NCBI GenBank assembly: GCA_000827265.1
Contig: KN834781.1
Span: 62,001 to 126,000, forward strand
Length of the DNA stretch: 64,000 nt
Direction of reading: 5' to 3'
Source: Collybiopsis luxurians FD-317 M1
Taxonomy: Eukaryota > Basidiomycota > Agaricomycetes > Agaricales > Omphalotaceae
In this document: positions 34,613 through 46,006 of the stretch, one piece after another
Layout of the letters: every line of letters begins with the position of its first letter
How positions within the stretch are numbered: position 1 is the first letter of the stretch
The notes under the pieces: generated by a model
What the model was told of the DNA's origin: nothing
The model's input: only the letters and a program-made list of their open reading frames with translations
The model's database searches: none
Translations under genes and position numbers: made by a program

Positions 34613-35800
34613 CACACTCTTATATAAGTGATTTTTTCCATTAAATAAACTCCTTGATGAGGCTCGTATTGCTTTGGAGGGAGTGAGGGTCAATCAAAGC
34701 TCAAGAAAAAAACAGCCCTATTCATTGAAACCCAGGAAATTTTTGGTTGCCAGGTACAGTACTTGCCATGTATGAGTGTCAGGTATAAGTTATTTGATCA
34801 ATTCTATTGCATTCAGAATGAAGAAAAAAACACTCACTACAACTCGAGCATTGATTTGATTTTTTTGAATTAAGATAATTGATTTCACGGGTTGTTGCGT
34901 AGAACTGAATCAAGATCCGAGGTGAAAATACTTTTGGTTTGCAGATAAAATACCGGTTTGGGGCAAGGGTGTGCCGTTGCGTTTGAAGGGGAAGATGGGA
35001 GATGAAGGTCCCTGGCCGCTATTGAGGCCTGTATTGTGGTTGGGGCTTTGCAAAAGCCTGCCAGATACTATCAGATAGGGCACACAGGCGCATCCGCTCA
35101 CGTTCGAGAACCGAGAACTATTCATTGGTTACTCAACTCGTTTTGTTGCATTCAGAAAGAAGGAAGCCGTACCTGTAATCTGAGCGCTAATCTAAGTTAT
35201 CAAGATATTGCAGCAAGTTATAGGGAGTTCAACGACTCAATGAGAGAAAAGAACGGTCCTTCCCGGCGATTTTTTAAAAGCTGTGGGTGTGCCAATATGA
35301 GACAATCATAGCTGTCACGATGAGAACCTATAAGGAATCGAGAATGTGCTTACAGCAAACTTTAAATGACTAATTAAAGACCAGGATCACTGAGTACTTA
35401 TTCGCCGCACCGGTTATATCTCGTCTACTCTATAGCGAGAAGTAAATTAACCTTCCAACCACTCTTCAGACCTTTGCCATACCAGCAACTCCTACGGTTA
35501 GTAATCATCGAGCCACTGAACAGTCAACAAAATTCGGAGACTTTCTACCGAGAACCACCACTTCGGCTTGACAGCATTTGATTTTTGAATGCCGGTGGCC
35601 ATTTCGTGTGCACTTCAAGGTGTTATTTATAGTCAGACAGGCCTCGGATGCATAATGTTTCGAAGTCCTGCATCCGATATCTGGATTCCGCACTGCTATC
35701 TCGACGGTTTGCAGCGGGTTCATCAATCCCCGGACCACAGCCTCTTTGATCTCTTTTCTGCACGAAGACGCTTGACTTCCCTTTATTTCCGATTCGCATA
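34613..35800. other. Intergenic stretch between copies D and E
   Basis: No reading frame with family signals on either strand. The last 130 bases are the copy E promoter. Confidence 0.5.
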
Positions 35801-35807
35801 TATAAAG
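35801..35807 (+). promoter_or_regulatory. TATA box of copy E
   Basis: TATAAAG in a catatataaag context, 130 bases upstream of the ATG at 35931, the same spacing as in copy D. Confidence 0.5.
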
Positions 35808-35930
35808 TGTATACACGGCTTCGCCAGATTCCAGTAGCTTTAAGCCTAAGAACGTTCCGAGGCTCAAGTGATAAGCAAAAGGTAATTGGAGAAAAATCGC
35901 CGAGCCTGTCTCAAAATCGCAAGGAAGGAA

Positions 35931-37507
35931 ATGACGATATACGACTCTACCTTGGGTTCGTAGAGATATTCGACTGGTCTGGCACTATCGTGGCAACTAA
36001 TTCTCTGAATACAGGCATTATCACAATTGGTGCAATGATAGCTGGTGTTCTTTTTGGTTTATTCACCTGTCAGGTGTATATTTACCACAAAAATTTTTCT
36101 CAAGAAAGGAACTGGATTAGATTTGGTTTGGTGAGTACCTGATTATTCAGCGGAGGAAACATCTGTGAAGCTAATTGATGCGGAGGCTAGGTAGGCGGAA
36201 TGTGGTCAGTTTGATGCAACGCTGTCATCCGTCCGAATAAAGTTGATCACAATCATTCTAAGGCTTCTGGAGCTGGCACACACAATTTGCATGTTCCATA
36301 TCGTGTACTTTTATGCGGTCACACACTATGGTGAAACAGAAGTACTATTGAACTCGATAACACCTCCTTCCTGGCCAGCAGCGGTTTTATGTCACAGTAT
36401 GGTTGCTGTACTGGGTACTAAGGTTTCATAGACATCCTCATATATACCTAACACTGCCTCCCACAGCTCAAAGCTACTTCACATACCGCATTGCATGCTT
36501 TGGCACCCATCATCCATACATCATCCCAGCTATATGCTCCATTCTCATGTTCGGCCAGCTCTTAGGCGATACCGCGGCTGCTGTGTACACAACAAAAGAA
36601 AATTTACAGGTTTACCTGAAACTCCATGAATGGTTGATAATTGGCCCACTGGTCATTCGAAGCATGGTGGATGTGATTATTTCGGTTACATTAGTGTATT
36701 ATTTGGTGTGTGAGAGGACTAACGCATACAAAAAGTAAGCATCCGACGTCGCACGGCAATGACTCCTGTTATTTATTGATACATCGACAGGACAATCGCA
36801 GTCCTTGACAAGCTGATTTTATGGTCCATCGGTAAGGGTTGCCTGTTATCAGCGCTGGACTTTCATTCCGACTGTGTTACAAAATTTAGAGACAGGCGTT
36901 ATTATGAGGTATGCTCCCAAAACTTCCAAATTTTCATGTCACAAATCCATCGGTGCCACCCCCCTAGCACGCTCGGCATCTTGTTGTTGATCTTCGTGAG
37001 TACATTTGTGCTGGTCTTTTACTGTGCTTATTTAGAAATTTAACACCGACAGTTCTTCTGGAATAAGTTTAACTGTGCGTATCGGCACCAATCTTATGTC
37101 TAATTCCTCAACACCTAAAAAGTAGATACTTGGATTGCTCTCTACCTGATCCTCCCAAAAGTCTTCTCCAATACTATGCTTGCCAAGTATGTCTCGTTTA
37201 TCATCTTTGGATTAAAAGCTAAGCAGTAACTTTCACTCTCTTTTGATGGAAAAAAGCATGAACTCCCGCATTCACCTGCGCGAAATGCAATCAACAATGG
37301 TAATTTCAAGCGGGTTTGGAATTCATTTTGCGACCGCACCGGTACGTGGTTGTGGTGCCCTCCTTGTGATACTCTAATAAGTCTTGATAGGCTGAGGAAT
37401 GTTCCAGAGATCTGGAGCAAGGAGTGACCAATGTGCATGAAATCAATTCAATTCATGTTAGCACCAGTGCATTAGGCCCAGAACCAACCAAGATATCAGA
37501 GAACTAA
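35931..37507 (+). CDS. DUF6534 membrane protein, copy E (intact)
   Basis: Twelve coding exons: 35931-35955, 36015-36130, 36191-36204 (microexon), 36263-36414, 36467-36734, 36791-36831, 36890-36908, 36968-36995, 37053-37074, 37126-37186, 37257-37341, 37391-37507. All are in phase with GT-AG borders. Protein blocks are MTIYDSTLG, GAMIAGVLFGLFTCQVYIYH, VGGMW, LLELAHTICMFHIVYFYAV, AQSYFTYRIACFG, GDTAAAVYTTKENLQVYLK, IAVLDKLILWSIE, FFWNKFN, ALYLILPKVFSNTMLA and MNSRIHLREMQ, with a divergent hydrophilic tail ending TKISEN. It is very close to D in exon sequence, while introns and the tail differ. Function unknown; the family occurs as large clusters in Agaricomycetes. Confidence 0.88.
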
Positions 37508-37640
37508 ATCACTGCACTAACACGCTCCAGTTGCCTGAACACATTTTGACATAATGGCACAGCTAGAAAATAGTGTTGTAATTATTGCTTTGACTTACTA
37601 TATTTAGAATATACAACTTTGGATTTAATTATTGGATATA

Positions 37641-37873
37641 CTGTCCCATTTTAAGCACTTCGTATGTTCTGTGTCCGCAGGGCATCTTACGAAACGAAAT
37701 AATTAAGCTCTTACGAAATTTTTCCCAGGCGCCCGTGGGCGTTTAGCCTTTTATAGTAATTAAATTTCGTAAATTCCTTCATGTCCCGGCGTCCAACAGG
37801 CGCTTACGAAAAATAAATTTCGTATGATTTGTCCCACTGTCCCACCCCTTACGAAGTGCTCAAAATGCTACAG
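37641..37873. mobile_element. 233-bp MITE with about 26-bp TIRs
   Basis: The left end is ctgtcccattttaagcactt and the right end, read on the opposite strand, is ctgtagcattttgagcactt. Both are flanked by TATA (37637-37640 and 37874-37877), a TA or TATA target duplication. The interior repeats TTACGAAAT/TTTCGTAA motifs and contains a GC stretch (gcgcccgtgggcg). It has no coding capacity and lies 135 bases after the copy E stop codon. Confidence 0.82.
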
Positions 37874-38111
37874 TATACACTTCCGATGGACTTACCAACT
37901 CCCGCAGTTTTCTTACTCATTTGATTACTGATACAAAGTGCTTCATGGTAGCCTGTAGAAGTATCTAGAATATTTGTAGTAGGGTATAAAAGCTCAACCC
38001 GAGCTCACCCAAATAACAATAAGTTCTCTAATAATAATTCCTCGTCTAAACCTATCCTCACAATAAATAGAGCAGAAGAAGAATTTTGGACAGAAGGGAA
38101 ATACTTATTGC

Positions 38112-38372
38112 AATTTTCATAAATAATGACATGCAAAAAAAAGTAAAAACTATAGCATGATATGCCTATGTTGCATGGTTGAGTTATTCAGGTCCATCTT
38201 ATCTTGTACTTCCATGGACAATAAAAAGCTTTCCGACAATGCAAAATGAATTGTCATTAGGCTGAAAAACTGACCTAATCCAAACCAGCCCTGGAAAGGC
38301 AGTGCAATATGATTATGACTTGTACAATGACAAACTTTCCTTTTTTTTCACATGTCATTACTTATGAAAATT
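38112..38372. repeat. Inverted-repeat element, about 260 bp
   Basis: The arms aattttcataaataatgaca (38112-38131) and its complement (ending 38372) pair over 22 bases with one difference. The pairing continues into poly-A/poly-T flanks inside the arms. A clear target duplication was not found. It may be another MITE, next to the truncated DUF6534 relic. Confidence 0.6.
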
Positions 38373-38754
38373 ATCATAATCTTGAGTAGAAAAATGTTGC
38401 ATTATATGTGCTGGTGACTATCACTGAGCATGAGAGGGAGGGCTGCCACAAGAGGTTGCACCACAGTATACAAGTCCAGGCCCTTGAACCGGACTGTCTC
38501 AAATATCCCTCTTGCACTGCCATTGCCTTGAATTGCATATGATTCTTAATGTAAAAATGTTGGGGCAAGCATTATATGTACTTTATGAATCTGAATTTCT
38601 TTTGATCTTAAAAAAAATTACACTCACAGTATGGTCAAGGACTCAACTTGAAGGTATAATGGCTCTTACTTAGTATCACTCAGATTCATATGTGAATATC
38701 ACGCTAGTGCCAGTGAGTGCCTCTACTGTTATTATTCTTTCTTTCATTGCCAGT

Positions 38755-39005
38755 TTGTGCTGTGACTCTATACTTTGGGTTCTTTGATATATTTGATTGG
38801 TCTGAGCCTCTAGTGGTAGCAAATTCTTTAAATACAGGAATTATGACAATTGGTGCAATGTTAGCTGGTCTTTTTTTTAGTCTATTTACTTGTCAGGGGC
38901 TTATTTACCACAAAAATTTTCCTGAAAGAGCTGGAGCAAATTTGATTTTCGGAATTCAGAAATCAGTGGAGGAAACTTAAAGATGGTAGTGCTAGTAGGG
39001 GGAAT
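38755..39005 (+). pseudogene. DUF6534 fossil related to copy E (5' part only)
   Basis: Both the intron 1 sequence (tctttgatatatttgattgg, compare 35964-35980) and exon 2 of copy E are recognisable. Exon 2 is degraded (TIGAMLAGLFFSLFTCQGLI, then YHKNFPE). A remnant of the microexon (gggggaatgt) lies at about 38993-39003. The first exon lacks its ATG, and no later exons follow. This is a truncated copy that has picked up many substitutions. Confidence 0.75.
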
Positions 39006-40874
39006 GTTCTAAGTTAAATGCAATGCTGTCATCAGTCATTAGTCCATATGAGCACCAAAATGGTGAAGGAATAGAAGCTTATGTGCACTTGTATCGCATG
39101 CTGCACACTTTTTTTTTCTGCCCACATTCAATCCTTGGATCAATGTCTCTCAGCTGCCTGCTCACAATTTGACATCCACAGGTGCTACACTTGGGTGCAT
39201 GCAAGTTCAGATTTTAAATCAGCTCACAATAGAGATTATCTACTCTCACCATGGGATTATAAGTAAATCTAGTTACAAGTGCATGTGGAATGCCAAGTTT
39301 TTGCGGTGGTGAAATCTGTGTCTGATCTAGGCCTAAACCAGTCCCCTCTAAGAGGTTGTCGGCTTAAGCAAGAAAACTCATTAGAGAAGCCTGGAAAGCA
39401 GAAGCAAATGTTTGCACAGACTATTTTCGAGGTTGTTGGGAACAAAAAAGGGATTACAATATATATATTTATAGATAGGAAAGTATTATATCTAGAGATT
39501 TTTGCTGTAACTTCTGTACTTGCACTTCGCTAACTCAATGAATGACATTTCCTTATGTCATTTGTCACTTCAAGATGAACTCAAAGCAATCAGAAGTGAC
39601 TCTTATGATACCTTGCCCAAAAGCTTGCAAATCTTGGACTAGAAGCTTGTACTAGGATTCCTGAAGAATTCATAAATTCTGGCTCTTTAAATGTGCTTAC
39701 TCATGTACCACTCTACCAAAGGCTCTGAAATACCCAAGGTCTTGCAGCTCCAGGTGGCACCTGCATGTATAGACCACAATATAATAGAGCTAGGGACAAA
39801 GATATTGTATAATTAGTATTGTTATAACTTGTGGGATATGGGCCATTGCGCTTTGCATGTGGCATGTACAAGTCCAGAGTCTAATTTGCTCACAGTAATT
39901 GTATTCCCATAGTGCCATGTCTTGGCATATACAGACAGTACAACTAAAAAACAATGCTGTTGTTCGTAAATGCTATCATTTTTGTTTCCACTTATTGCTG
40001 TTGTCTTCAGTCTCCTCAACAGTAAAGGGAAAGTCAACTGGTACTAGAACAACACTGATGTCGAGCTCACTGCAAATGAAAACAATAAATACCAATCCTT
40101 TGTCAATGTTTTGCACTTGCATTTGACCTTATGAAACAGCCAAACCATCTTTTGGCATTCTCAGCTCTACACAGATGCAGAAAAGGCGGCATCAGTCAGT
40201 TGGTTTGGTTTAAAGACTGTTTGCTCATGTGCAAGACAGTGGTAGCTACAAATGATCCACTGGGGAGCAGATCACCCATGGGAAATAAAATGTAATGTGG
40301 GAAAACATCCAAGTGAAGAAACAGTGTTGCTTGCTGTACAAGGGACCACCAAGAAAGAACGAAGAAACCACATAGCCCAGAAGTTGGGTGTGGAATAGAT
40401 ATGATAGGAATCACCTTGTCTACTAAGTTTCAAGCAAAATGATTAATGAAGAGAGGCTGGATTGAATAAAGAACATTGGGATGATGATGGTAGAGCAAAG
40501 AAAATGCATAACAAAGACTGTGGAGCAAAGGAACTGCATAATGAAGAGGAACTACATAATGAAGAGGAAGAGAAGGGAGGAAGATGATGGTGGACAGAAA
40601 GTCACATAGTGTAACAAAAGTTACAAAAAGTGACACATCCATATGTGGGGAAAAGAATCAATATAAAGAGCAAGTAAAGTGGCATGGGAAAAAGGTCAAC
40701 TCCTGTTGCAAGATGATTCCTCCATTTCATTCCAGACTCATAACAAGTTCTTAATTATTTACAAAAGACTTGCTATAGCAAGTCACTCAAATGTATTGTA
40801 TTTCCATAATCAATGTTGTCACCTGCCAAATACCAATTTGGGTAAAATCCGAGATCTGGGGCTTCTATTGACAC
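39006..40874. other. Intergenic stretch, no supported gene
   Basis: AT-rich DNA with short frames only. A run of imperfect aactacataatgaagagg repeats at about 40520-40570 is the only noticeable structure. Confidence 0.45.
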
Positions 40875-40962
40875 AAAAAAAAATGCCGAGGTATGGGTTC
40901 AAACCCCCAGTCGCTGTCAGCAAGACTTGAAAAACTACACACATTACCACTTAGCCAAGGAC
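40875..40962 (-). repeat. tRNA-derived (SINE-like) pol III unit
   Basis: On the minus strand there is an A-box-like TGGCTAAGTGG (40947-40957), a B-box GGGTTTGAACC (40896-40907) about 40 bases further on, and then a run of nine T (40875-40883) that would terminate RNA polymerase III. The A-box wording resembles Ser/Leu tRNAs, but the acceptor stem does not close into a functional tRNA. I therefore read it as a SINE head or tRNA pseudogene. Confidence 0.6.
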
Positions 40963-42237
40963 CTGTTGTAGATTTAAAGTTTATAATGCCTCTCAAACTT
41001 CAAATTTCAGCACTCAGAGCACTACCTGAGCATTCCGAATCAATTAATTGCAAGATTTTCAACAATTAATGCCTATGGGAAGTCATACAATACAACCTGT
41101 TGAGGGCTTGGTTACTAGGCTATGTCTGATCCTTAACAGGCAATTTTATATTAATGGTGTAATACTGATAATTGAATAATTGACCATTTTGAGTATAGAC
41201 TATGCTGGGAGGTGGTGGCATTTGAGTCACCAGATATTTGTAGGCACCACTGTGCAGAGTAGCTGCCACACAGTGATGTGGTGGGTGCAGTGTGATAGAA
41301 AACAAACACCAAGAACACCCAAGAACACTAAGTTCAAAGGGGGTTGGAGTAGTAGTAGTGTTGTTAGAGTGCACAAGTTTAAGTCCAATCAAAATCCAAA
41401 TTGCAATGTCAAAACCAAAATACCAAGTTCAAACACAATAATCAAGTTTAACAAAAACACCAAACACAAAACAGAACACAGAACACCACTCTTTGACTTT
41501 AACTCTGCACTAAAGTTCTAGACTGATTCCAAACCAGATCAAATGCCTGATAAAGAGGGGGGCATCAGAACCTGCCTTTCCTTCCTATTTCCTGTCTACT
41601 TATATACTAAAATCCCCTCCCCATATAGTATTTCCATGCAATATTAAAACTGATCCCCGCAACTATAGAACTTTTTCTACCTGGGTCCCCTTCATGAGTA
41701 ATAATTTATATTGCCAACTTCGGCCATCTTGTCATGTCAAATAGACAAATTAATGACAGCTAAAATGCTGTTTCACTGTGACAGGTCTAGACCCAGTAAA
41801 ATGGGTAAATAGCCCATATTAATAATACGCTTGTCTGACATTGTCTTGGCTGTACATTTTATAGACTTGTAGTTGTCTCTGATGAGGAGCCAAGCTCGGA
41901 AAAGTATATGGTATGACAGCAGTCATATCAACAGCAGTGTTGAAACATCTGTACATTATGTGCTTGGAGCTACTTTGGGTTATAGAGTTCATGACACCTC
42001 GGTCATTCTTAGGTCAAAGAGTGTATCCTTTTTAATTGGATGTATGCATTGATAATTTCCCATTGACGGTCTCTAGATAGTGTGGCGTAGTGTTTAGCCA
42101 AGTGGTGGAGTAAATATGGGGTCATTTGTTTGGACACAATCAGTAAGGTCCGTTTTTTGAAAACTATGCTACAAATAAACAAATAGCTGTATATGACTTG
42201 CCCATCAAGATGCTCCGTGATCCTGGGTTGCTATTGC
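40963..42237. other. Intergenic stretch upstream of copy F
   Basis: No supported gene. Simple asparagine/lysine-coding frames at 41180-41520 reflect AAC/AAA-rich sequence rather than a gene. Confidence 0.45.
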
Positions 42238-42245
42238 ATAAAAGA
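42238..42245 (+). promoter_or_regulatory. TATA-like box of copy F
   Basis: cataaaag, about 80 bases upstream of the ATG at 42319; the spacing is shorter than in copies C-E. Confidence 0.35.
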
Positions 42246-42318
42246 AGGAAACCTAGCCTGAGCATTGTGTGTTCATTTCCACTCACGCTCTAGTAGCCCA
42301 GTTTGAACCAAGAAGAAC

Positions 42319-44018
42319 ATGTCAAAGGCTGTCGAGGATACTTTAGGTATTTCATTAGTTTGGAGATTTTTACAACGCTGGTGATGAAGGATGGATGGAT
42401 TTCAGGTACTATATTGATCGGTGGACTGATATCCGGTGTCCTCTTTGGTCTGTTCACTTGCCAGGTGTATATTTACCACAAAAACTTTCCCGAAGAATCA
42501 CCCTGGATTAGATATGGCTTGGTAAGTCCATACTCATTGTTCAATGAAGGGAAAATTTTATGAGCTCAAATCGACGGCGAGATCAGGTAAATGGAATGTG
42601 GTAAGTTGTCTTCAACAGCCATCTTTCAAGAACTGACATGAATTGATGCAACTCATAGCCTGATTGATTTAGTACATACTGTCTCCGCCTTTCACCTCGT
42701 GTATTTCTTTGCAATCGTACATTATGGAGATCAGGACGCACTCGAACTTAAAATCCCACATTCCTGGGCTGCTGCAGCTCTCACTCATGGTTTGGATTCC
42801 ATACTGGGTAGGATGATCATTCCTTGTTTCATTAAATTACTTATCTGAATTTTACATTTGCTCTACACCGGCAGCTCAAAGCTACTTTACGTACCGTATT
42901 GCACGTTTCGGCACACATCGAGTTCTGGCCTACCTAGTTCCAATCGTGTGCACCATTCTTCTGTTCATTCAGCTCTTGGGCCAGATTGCATTCATTGTTA
43001 TCCTTACAAACGATAACCTCGACTCGTACCTGAAATTTCCCGCATACTTGGTAATAGGTCCAAATATAGCTCGGACTGCGGCGGATATAATCATTGCGGT
43101 TACAATGGTGTATTATTTGTTACATCACAGGAATAATGCATATAAAAGGTACTTAGGGCGTTTACTATCCAACACCGGTGTGTTTATCATTTGATTCATA
43201 TTCACAAACCTAGGACAAATCCAGTGATTGACAAGTTGATTTTGTGGTCTATTGGTAAGTGTTTTTCTGGATCCAGCCGACCCTCCTTCTTATCTTGAAC
43301 CTCAGAAACAGGAGTTGTTACAAGGTACAGACTGGATTGTACCGTACAGTCCAAATACTCTCCAAAAATTTGACACCCCCCGCTAAACATTGGTCAAACT
43401 CCCCTCGTAGTGCGCTTGGGATTGCATTGTTGGCTCTCGTGAGTGCAGTTTACACCTCTATTTTCTTAACTGCACTCACCTGGAACCCGGATACTTACAT
43501 AGTACTCATGGAACAAGTTCAACCGTGCGTGTCAAGTTTCAGTCCTTCATCATCTTGTAGTAACCGCTGGGGCAGTTACTTGGATTTCCATCTACCTCAT
43601 CATCCCAAAAGTATTCTCCAATACTATGTTGGCAAAGTAGGTTCACATCTCATTCCTGTGTCCAAATTCCAAAACTCCTGGCAAGGGGTAACTAATTACC
43701 TCATGCTGTCCTAGCATGAACTCTCGGATCCACCTGCGCAAAATGCAACCAACAGTAGTGATACCTAGTGAGTTTGGAATGCAATTTGCAACTGTTCAAG
43801 TAAGTCTTTACTTGTTTGTGGCTGCAATATTTATAACAAACCGTTCATACCAGACTACTAATAATTGGCAAGCTGAAGAACGTTCGAGGACAAGAAATTC
43901 TCAGCTTCGCGAAGTGCAAATTGGCGTGCCTATGATTGATTCGAATGACAAGGCATACAGAGACGTCGCGTGCAGCCCTGTGACTGTAGATTTTCCCTCA
44001 ATCTCGAAGGATGTTTGA
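42319..44018 (+). CDS. DUF6534 membrane protein, copy F (intact, most divergent)
   Basis: Twelve coding exons: 42319-42346, 42406-42521, 42587-42600 (microexon), 42659-42807, 42875-43148, 43214-43254, 43306-43324, 43411-43438, 43505-43526, 43576-43636, 43715-43799, 43854-44018. All are in phase. Blocks are MSKAVEDTLG, ILIGGLISGVLFGLFTCQVY, VNGMC, LIDLVHTVSAFHLVYFFAI, AQSYFTYRIARFG, IQLLGQIAFIVILTNDNL, PVIDKLILWSI, SALGIALLAL, YSWNKFN, ISIYLIIPKVFSNTMLA and MNSRIHLRKMQ. The tail is charged and ends SISKDV. It differs from D and E in nearly every exon but keeps the gene structure exactly, including the 14-nt exon. It ends 271 bases from the convergent thioesterase-like gene. Confidence 0.88.
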
Positions 44019-44289
44019 CTTGAGTCGGTCGACTCTTCAGAAACTCACCTGGCAAGCTGGCCAGGTCCGTCTTCGTTGGAAGTCCCTGGTCCATCGCGCT
44101 TGATGTTAGACTGGATACGGTGAAATAAACCATTCACTCCAAAGGTGCAGCCAACCAAAAGATTCCTTCCAGAATCTATGTTCGAAATATTAGAATCCTC
44201 TATCTACACATACACCTATCTATTCCTGAGAATAATAAACACCACGACGATGACACAGAAAACCCCATGTACACACTTTGAACATCACT

Positions 44290-45428
44290 TCACTTTTCCT
44301 TACTCAACGCCTTCAAATCCTGTCCATCCGCCAAATGGACGGGTGCACCCTCCTTTGGAGCCTCACCCATGACCTGTCGGAGCGCAGCAGAGTTGAGAAG
44401 TTTAGCGTATTTCGGTTGGACGAACATTGCTCTGTTGAATTTTTTGGGAAGAGTATCAAGGTCGGTATGCGCGTAAAATTTGAAAGTGATTTGTACTCAC
44501 TCTGCCTCGACCAGTAATGTTCCATTCAGGTCCTCCACTCGAGCAACGACATGAGCTTTTCTGCCCTTGACCTCTCCGATTTTAGTCTTGATGACGATGA
44601 ATTGGTCCGCTTTGGTCGGCGCGCGGTAGTTCAGGTTTAGGGTTGCGGTTACGCCGATCCGCTCTGGGAGATTGAGGATTGCCTGTAGATAATGATGAGT
44701 GTTTGCGACAAATAATGAGCGGGGGAGAGGAGCAGGTTGTCAAGTATGGTAAGGCGCGTATGAATCGAAGGGATTAGCTATACTTTCGCCCTCCTGCCTC
44801 ATTCCGATGTTACCAGTCTACGCCTGCTCCGTAAATGGGTACTCACCGTCCTAGCCATACACTCATCCAACAACGTAGCGAGCATACCCCCATGCACGAT
44901 CCCATCGTGCCCACATAAACCCCTGCCCACATGAATAAACACAAAACTCTCCGATTCGTCCCTCTTGCACCACACCACGGGCGGTACAGCTAGCTTACCT
45001 GGACCGCGGAGTGCACCTGCTGTTAGGTTATTTACCCGCCGGTCTTCAGGATAGCTTAGGTATGGTCGGGTTTCGTACCATAGGTTGGCGTCTGGAGAGG
45101 AGCGGAGGGATTGGAGGAGGGGGAGGTTGAGGAGTTGGGTTTCGATGGAGGTGGTGCGAGATATGAATTCGGGGGAGAGTGGGTCGGTAGGGGGTGCGGG
45201 TGCTGGAGAAGGGAATAATAGAGCGAGTGAGGAAGGTGGGTAGATTGAGCCGACAGCGTAAGCTGTTAAACCGGCGAATGCTGTTAGTGTAAGAGTTAGA
45301 AAGCCACTGCGACGACTCTGCGGAGGTTCTGGTAAAGTAGAAAAAGAGCGTCTAGGGTATATTGTACATCTATAAGGATTCAAACTCTGAGAGCGCGAAA
45401 AAACGAGTCTTCTAATTGAAACCGACAT
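44290..45428 (-). CDS. Thioesterase-superfamily (hotdog fold) protein, mitochondrial type
   Basis: Three exons (44847-45428, 44501-44682, 44290-44431) join in phase to about 301 codons. The N-terminus is Arg/Ser-rich (SIRRLVFSRSQSL, then YPRRSFST), as expected for a mitochondrial presequence. It is followed by a hydrophobic segment at residues 44-62 (LTLTLTAFAGLTAYAVGSI). The hotdog core carries the HDGIVHGGMLATLLDECM motif on its central helix, typical of the 4HBT/PaaI-like superfamily. It then continues ILNLPERIGVTATLNLNYR and VVARVEDLNGTLLVEAEAMF. Fungal relatives are inner-membrane or matrix proteins of unknown substrate; acyl-CoA hydrolysis is an inference. It is convergent with copy F. 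Confidence 0.88.
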
Positions 45429-46006
45429 GGACGGACGGGAAGGAAAATACCGGCAATGCCATTTACCGGAGGCCCAGCGACGCGCCGCGTTTGTTTGTTC
45501 CAGAAGGTGTAGCCAAACAAATAGTGTAATACGCTTTTTGTCTTTTTCTGCTTTTTGTGTTTTCAGGACAGTTCATATCTTCACGCTTATTGTTATTTCA
45601 AAAATGATTTCCATACCGTTAATTGTCTTTTTATTGGCAGTAGTTGATGCCATACGCCATTAGTTTCCTTTCAATTCCCTTTCGTGGATCCTAAAGGCTT
45701 GTATGAGTTGTTCGAAAGTTCGAAGCGAAGTTTCTCCCCCTAACAGGTCCTTTGATTATTGTATTATTTCTGAATTATCCTTTCGTACACACACACCCCT
45801 CGAGGTACACATTCTCGATAGCTGTCTTCTTTTCTCTGCGTATAAAAACTAGGTCGGAATTTTAGATGATTTCGCAAGCTGCTACATAGCTCCCAATCGC
45901 CTGACTCCAGTCGTATACCTATTGGACTCTGGAATCGAACCCTCGCTAATACCATCCTCATATATCGTTGATACTATCCTCGTTCTATCTCACCTAACCA
46001 ATAACA
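45429..46006. other. Divergent promoter region
   Basis: Lies between the thioesterase-like gene (minus) and the His-rich protein gene (plus) and should hold both promoters. A gcgtataaaaact TATA box at 45838-45850 would serve the plus-strand gene. No other coding sequence is seen. Confidence 0.5.

Noticed and set aside
42075..42115. A-box-like tagccaagtgg, possible tRNA or SINE
   Set aside because: No B box or terminator at a suitable distance.
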